Positions 15,082 through 19,203 of a stretch of 19,203 bases of DNA are shown one piece after another (position 1 is the stretch's first letter; every line of letters begins with the position of its first letter). Position numbers and translations under genes: made by a program. The notes below the pieces were generated by a model. That model was given only the letters and a program-made list of their open reading frames with translations. It was not told the origin of the DNA and made no database searches. Source of the stretch: DATLAN01 sp035527455 (lineage in GTDB: Bacteria; Planctomycetota; Planctomycetia; Pirellulales; Thermoguttaceae); the NCBI GenBank assembly GCA_035527455.1, contig DATLAN010000447.1, forward strand, positions 1-19,203, given 5' to 3'.

Positions 15082-16470
15082 ATGGCCATCAGACCGAAGA
15101 CCTTGTGGGCCGTTTTCGTTGCGGCGGCCATCGCGTGCTTGGGCCTGACCGGCGTCTCCTCTTTCGCTGCCGTCGAGAGCGACGAGCGGGGTCAGGTCGC
15201 GCAGTACGGAATCGTCTGGACGCCGGCCCAACCGGCCCGCGTCGGCCGGTACGTGACCGGCGACTGGTGGGTCGTGGGTCCCGTGACGGTGACGGGCGTG
15301 ACCCCCGCGCCGCGTGACGGCCGCAATGGCTCGGTGGTGAATCCGTCGGCCGGCAAGAAGCAGGGCTACGACGACCGCATCGCCGGCTACGACGCCTCGC
15401 TGCGAGCCGCCTTTCCGCTGCGGCTCGAACCGGGGCAATCGCTCGTCTCAACGGCAAGTGTCGAGACGGTGGGCGACCGCACGCCGGAGACGGTTCGCGG
15501 CCAGTATTGCCGCGGGCCGCTTCGGACGGCGGCGGTTCTGACGTGTGTGTCCGCCCCGCCGCCCGAGGATGCGTTCCGCCCGCCGTACGTCGGCGACGCG
15601 AAGCCGCCGTTCCGCGCCGGCGGGCTTCGCCGCGACCTTCTGCCGCGCCTTGCCCTGGCCGGGCCGGTGCCCGACGTCCGGCCGTACGAGCGGTACCTGG
15701 AGCGCATCTGGCTCGACCACCTGTACGAGTGGCCGAACCGCATGATGCACCCCCTCGAGAACATGCCCGACTACGGGCGCGAGATCACGCACATCGTCTC
15801 GACCGTCTCGCTCCTGCTCCTGACGGACGACCCGCAGCGCGAACGTGAGAGGCTGCTCCTCGGGTTCGTGCAGTTGGGCATCGACTACTGGGGCGTCACG
15901 CGGTCCGACAACGATCTGTGGCGGGCCAACGGCGGGCACAACTCCGGACGCAAGATGCCCATCCTCTTTGCCGGGGTCCTGCTCGACCACGACGGGATGA
16001 AGCACGTCCGGGCCTCGTTCGCCGAAGACGAGCAGACCTACTACGGCTCGGGTTACCGCGGTCAGAAGGCCCTGTGGCAAATCTGCCGTGACGAGGCGCG
16101 TCGCCACGAACATCTCCCGCCCGAGAAATGGGCCGGCCCGCCCTTCCAGGGCGCGAACAACGGCTGGAAATCCGAGGGTTACCGCCTCCTGAACGGGCCG
16201 ACCTGGGTGGGCCAGGCCCTGGGGGCGCGGCTGCTGGGTGCCGTGGAACTGTGGGACCACCCGGCGTTCTTCGACTACGTTGACCGATGGGTGGCCGAGG
16301 CGGAAAGCGGCACCGTTGCCAAGGATACCGCGGCACGCGCCGGCTACGATGCGTTTCACGGCCCGGCCCGCGATTTCGTCCGGGCGATGTGGCAGACGTA
16401 CCGCGAGCGGGCCGACGAGATCGCACGCCGCACCCGCAAGCGAACCGCCGGCGCCGACGGGCCGGGCTGA
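15082..16470 (+). CDS. Secreted protein of unknown function, helix-rich
   Basis: This 462 aa protein has a signal peptide (MAIRPKTLWAVFVAAAIACLGLTGVSSFA). The frame extends upstream to a TTG at 14917, but GAGGTG at 15073-15078 and the signal peptide choose 15082. I do not recognise the family. After about 130 residues of probable beta structure (VGRYVTGDWWVVGPVTVTGV), the rest looks like paired helices with aromatic and charged clusters: IWLDHLYEWPNRMMHPLENM, GIDYWGVTRSDNDLWRANGGHNSGRKMPILFAG, and NNGWKSEGYRLLNGPTWVGQALGARL. This layout resembles the (alpha/alpha) toroids of polysaccharide lyases and related enzymes. That is a fold impression only, with no catalytic residues assigned. It is followed after 78 nt by the large propeller protein, probably in one operon. 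Confidence 0.8.
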   Translation: MAIRPKTLWAVFVAAAIACLGLTGVSSFAAVESDERGQVAQYGIVWTPAQPARVGRYVTGDWWVVGPVTVTGVTPAPRDGRNGSVVNPSAGKKQGYDDRIAGYDASLRAAFPLRLEPGQSLVSTASVETVGDRTPETVRGQYCRGPLRTAAVLTCVSAPPPEDAFRPPYVGDAKPPFRAGGLRRDLLPRLALAGPVPDVRPYERYLERIWLDHLYEWPNRMMHPLENMPDYGREITHIVSTVSLLLLTDDPQRERERLLLGFVQLGIDYWGVTRSDNDLWRANGGHNSGRKMPILFAGVLLDHDGMKHVRASFAEDEQTYYGSGYRGQKALWQICRDEARRHEHLPPEKWAGPPFQGANNGWKSEGYRLLNGPTWVGQALGARLLGAVELWDHPAFFDYVDRWVAEAESGTVAKDTAARAGYDAFHGPARDFVRAMWQTYRERADEIARRTRKRTAGADGPG

Positions 16471-16532
16471 GCAAGGAACCGTCCGCACGACGCCGGTGTT
16501 AGAACAGAGAGGGCCACGTCTGGCCGAACCGT

Positions 16533-16538
16533 GAGGAG
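16533..16538 (+). promoter_or_regulatory. Ribosome binding site of the propeller gene
   Basis: GAGGAG lies 10 nt before the ATG at 16549 and 7 nt before the in-frame GTG at 16546. The two starts differ by one residue. Confidence 0.6.
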
Positions 16539-16548
16539 ACACGTCGTG

Positions 16549-19203
16549 ATGAGCGAAAAGCGCCGTATCGTGGGCCTCCTGGCTGCGGGAGTTCTCGGTG
16601 TCGCCGTTCTGGGCACGTGTCTCGGGACCGCTTTCGGAGCGGTTTCCGGAGCGGGTTCCGAGAAGGCCCTGGCGCAGCAGATTCTCGAGGACACCGGTGT
16701 GCGGGGCGGCCTGGTCGTCCACCTCGGATGCGGCGACGGCCAACTGACGGCCGCGCTGCACGCAGCCGACGCCTACCTCGTGCACGGCCTCGACACCGAC
16801 GCGAAGACCGTCGAGACGGCCCGCGCCCACGTCCGGTCGCTCGGGCTGTACGGCAAGGTCTCGATCGAGCGATTCGACGGGAGGCTCCTGCCGTACGCCG
16901 ACAACCTGGTCAACCTCGTCGTTGCCGAAGACCTCGGCGAGGTGCCTGCGACCGAGGTCATGCGCGTTCTGTGTCCGGACGGCGTCGCGTATATCAAGAA
17001 GGGCGCCACGTGGAGCAAGACCGTCAAACCGCGCCCCGGCAACACCGACGAGTGGACCCACTACCTCCACGACGCAAGCGGCAACGCGGTGGCCCACGAC
17101 GAGGTGGTCGGACCGCCTCGCCGCGTTCAGTGGATTGCCCAGCCGCGGCATACGCGGAGCCACGAACACATTCCGAGCCTCTATGCGCTGGTCTCGACGG
17201 GCGGGCGGATCTTCTACGTCGCCGATGAGGGCGCCATCGGGGCCGTCAACCAGCCTCCCCGGTGGTATCTCCTCGCCCGCGACGCCTACAACGGCACGCT
17301 GCTCTGGAAGCGGCCCATCGCGGCGTGGTTTCCGCATCTCGTGAACTGGGGCCAGACACCCAGCCACCTCCAGCGGAGGCTGGTTGCCGTGGGCGACCGC
17401 GTCTATGTCACCCTCGGCCTTCACGCCCCGCTGAGCGCCGTGGATGCGGCGACCGGCGAGACGCTCAAGGTGTACGATGAGACGCGCGGCACGGAGGAAG
17501 TGCTGTGCCACGAGGGAATCCTCCTGCTTGCCGTCCGGAGCGTCACCGCCGAGCGGACCGCCGAACTCCAGGAGTGGGCCGGCCTTGTGAAAGCCGAGAA
17601 GTCGCCCGTGTACGTCAGAGAGACGGCAGAGCCGCTGGTCAAACGCCTTCGCGCGGTTGAGTCCGGGGGCGAGAGAACGGTCCTCGCCCTCGATGCCGGC
17701 ACGGGGCGCCTGCTCTGGAAGAAGGCGGGCGACGACGTTGCCGGCCTGCGGCCGGACACGCTCTCGGCCATCGGCGACCGCGTGTTCTATCAGAAGGGCA
17801 GGGACGTGGTCTGCCTCGACCTGAAGACCGGCCGAGACGTCTGGTCGGCGCCCTCGGCTCCGTTGCGCGTGGTGTGCGAGAGGGGCGTCGTCTGCGCCGA
17901 TGCCAACGCCGTCGCGGCCCTGTCGGCCGAGACCGGCAAGACCCTCTGGACGCAGCCCGCGACGCTGTGCCAGATTCGCGACGTCTTCGTGGCGGGCGGG
18001 TCGCTCTGGGTGGGCGGGTTCAAACCGTACCAGGGAAGGACGTCGGGGAAACGGGGGCCCGCGTGGGGCCCGTACTTCGCGACGCAGCGCGACCTGGACA
18101 CCGGCAAGATGCTCAGGCACGTCGAGCCCGAGGGTCCCGGGCACCATCATCGGTGTTGGCGGAACAAGGCCACCGACCGCTACATCCTCGGCGGCCGGCG
18201 CGGCGTCGAGTTCATCGACCTGGCCAGCGGCGACGTCCTGTGGCACAGTTGGGTGCGAGGCGTCTGCCGGTACGGCGTGATGCCTGCGAACGGCCTGCTC
18301 TACGCGCCGCCTCACGCCTGTGCGTGCTACATTGCGGCGAAACTGGATGGCTTCTACGCCCTCGCGCCCGCCGCCGCAGGGCCGCCGGCGACCCAGCCGT
18401 TGAGTCCGCGGCTGGAGAAGGGGCCGGCGTTCGCTGAAATTTCAAATCGCAAATCTGGAATCTCAAGTCTCAAATCTCAAATCTCAAATTTGACAGATGA
18501 GATCTCAAATCTCAGTTCTCAAATCTCAAATCTCAGATCCGAGATCTCAAAGGCCGATTGGCCGACGTACCGTCACGATGCCGCGCGAAGCGGCCGCACC
18601 ACGGACGCCGTGCCCGCCGTCCTGAGCCGCAGGTGGCAGGCGGATGTCGGCCCGACGCTCACCAGTCCCACGGTTTGCGGCGGCAAGGTGTTCGTGGCCT
18701 CGGCGGACGAGCACCGGGTCAGTGCGATCGACGCCGACTCGGGCCGCCCCGCGTGGCACTTCACGGCGGGCGCTCGCGTGGACTCGCCGCCCACCCTGCA
18801 CAAGGGCCGGGCGATCTTCGGCTGCCGCGACGGATGCGTCTACAGCGTGCGAGCCTCCGACGGCGTGTTGGCCTGGCGTCTGCGGGCGGCGCGCGCCGAC
18901 CGGCGGATCACGGCGTGCGGCCAACTGGAATCGCCGTCGCCCGTCCACGGCAGCGTGCTGGTCCACGACGGCGCGGCCTGTTTCACGGCGGGCAGGTCGT
19001 CGTACCTCGACGGCGGGATCGACCTCTACCGACTCCAGCCCGAAACCGGGAAGGTGCTGTCGAGGACCCCCATCTACAGCCCGGACCCCGAGACGGGCCG
19101 ACAGCCCAAACAGGACGGGCCGGCCTACATGCCCGGCGCGCTCGGCGACATCCTCTCGGGCGACGACCGCCACGTCTATCTGCGGGACACGGTCTTCGAC
19201 TCG
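16549..19203 (+). CDS. Large exported protein: methyltransferase-like domain plus PQQ-like beta-propeller blades (3' partial)
   Basis: An open frame of at least 885 codons runs to the window edge. GAGGAG at 16533-16538 precedes the ATG; a GTG immediately before it (16546) is an alternative. A signal peptide (residues 1 to about 31) is followed by a Rossmann methyltransferase pattern: VVHLGCGDGQL (56-66), Asp82 at the end of strand 2, FDGRLLPYADNLVNLVV (109-125) and MRVLCPDGVAYI (138-149). From about 190 come PQQ/quinoprotein-type blades, each ending in a D..TG..LW turn: DAYNGTLLW, DAGTGRLLW, DLKTGRDVW, AETGKTLW, DLASGDVLW. After an odd AT-rich insert (residues 631-668) a second set begins with ADWPTYRHDAARSG (DADSGRPAW, ASDGVLAW). 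Function unknown. An exported methyltransferase would lack SAM, so that domain may bind something else. Confidence 0.85.
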   Translation, partial: MSEKRRIVGLLAAGVLGVAVLGTCLGTAFGAVSGAGSEKALAQQILEDTGVRGGLVVHLGCGDGQLTAALHAADAYLVHGLDTDAKTVETARAHVRSLGLYGKVSIERFDGRLLPYADNLVNLVVAEDLGEVPATEVMRVLCPDGVAYIKKGATWSKTVKPRPGNTDEWTHYLHDASGNAVAHDEVVGPPRRVQWIAQPRHTRSHEHIPSLYALVSTGGRIFYVADEGAIGAVNQPPRWYLLARDAYNGTLLWKRPIAAWFPHLVNWGQTPSHLQRRLVAVGDRVYVTLGLHAPLSAVDAATGETLKVYDETRGTEEVLCHEGILLLAVRSVTAERTAELQEWAGLVKAEKSPVYVRETAEPLVKRLRAVESGGERTVLALDAGTGRLLWKKAGDDVAGLRPDTLSAIGDRVFYQKGRDVVCLDLKTGRDVWSAPSAPLRVVCERGVVCADANAVAALSAETGKTLWTQPATLCQIRDVFVAGGSLWVGGFKPYQGRTSGKRGPAWGPYFATQRDLDTGKMLRHVEPEGPGHHHRCWRNKATDRYILGGRRGVEFIDLASGDVLWHSWVRGVCRYGVMPANGLLYAPPHACACYIAAKLDGFYALAPAAAGPPATQPLSPRLEKGPAFAEISNRKSGISSLKSQISNLTDEISNLSSQISNLRSEISKADWPTYRHDAARSGRTTDAVPAVLSRRWQADVGPTLTSPTVCGGKVFVASADEHRVSAIDADSGRPAWHFTAGARVDSPPTLHKGRAIFGCRDGCVYSVRASDGVLAWRLRAARADRRITACGQLESPSPVHGSVLVHDGAACFTAGRSSYLDGGIDLYRLQPETGKVLSRTPIYSPDPETGRQPKQDGPAYMPGALGDILSGDDRHVYLRDTVFDS
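18437..18552 (+). repeat. AT-rich 7-nt tandem repeat (ATCTCAA-type) inside the propeller gene
   Basis: Degenerate tandem copies of ATCTCAA, broken by short variants around 18490-18510 and 18537-18547, in an otherwise GC-rich gene. It keeps the frame and encodes ISNLKSQ-like heptads (residues 631-668) exactly between the two sets of propeller blades. Confidence 0.85.

Noticed and set aside
15448..18315. A 955-codon open frame on the minus strand
   Set aside because: It is antisense to two plus-strand genes with signal peptides, ribosome binding sites and recognisable domains. Its protein is Arg/Ala/Val/Pro-rich low-information sequence, as expected from the antisense frame of GC-rich codons.
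18437..18552. CRISPR array or coding-frame disruption
   Set aside because: The unit is 7 nt with no spacers, and the frame remains open and in phase through the propeller domains on both sides.

Overview
The window looks like a carbohydrate-degradation locus from a GC-rich environmental bacterium, most likely a planctomycete or another PVC-group member. The basis is family content rather than any marker gene: secreted sulfatase with an RR-type signal, DUF1593/Sde182-type protein, several right-handed beta-helix proteins, GH29 and GH95 fucosidases, and a large exported PQQ-like beta-propeller protein. I see no SusC/SusD pair, transporter, regulator, integrase, CRISPR array or recognisable defence system.

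Layout. (1) 1-9202, plus strand: five secreted or secretable proteins with gaps of about 30-92 nt, probably one operon. They are a beta-helix/TIM-barrel fusion protein (5' partial), a GH29 alpha-L-fucosidase, a stand-alone paralogue of the TIM-barrel half, a GH28-like beta-helix enzyme and a GH95 alpha-L-fucosidase. Two short orphan starts (6721-6795 and 9199-9270) sit at gene junctions in ATGA overlap with the gene before; the second copies the start of the GH95 gene. (2) 9203-9527: debris, including a TPR-repeat remnant. (3) 9528-10514: another secreted beta-helix protein. (4) 10618-12045, minus strand: a type I formylglycine sulfatase. (5) 12046-12711: non-coding debris with the 3' end of an IS3-family transposase and two copies of a GC-rich repeat. 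(6) 12712-14199: DUF1593/Sde182-type protein. (7) 14200-15081: mostly empty, with another repeat copy and the 3' part of a tRNA-Ser(CGA). (8) 15082-16470 and 16549 to the end: a secreted protein of unknown function, then a very large secreted protein with a methyltransferase-like domain followed by PQQ-like propeller blades, open at the window edge.

How the parts work together (inference). Two different fucosidase families, a GH28-like enzyme, a sulfatase and several beta-helix proteins suggest extracellular or periplasmic dismantling of a fucose-containing, perhaps sulfated or pectin-like, polysaccharide. The substrate cannot be fixed from sequence.

Most notable structure outside ordinary genes: the tRNA-Ser 3' fragment, whose polarity suggests a mobile island to its left and chromosome to its right; four intergenic copies of one GC-rich repeat; a 7-nt tandem repeat inside the large propeller gene that encodes a coiled-coil-like heptad in every forward frame; and the duplicated module that exists both fused and free.
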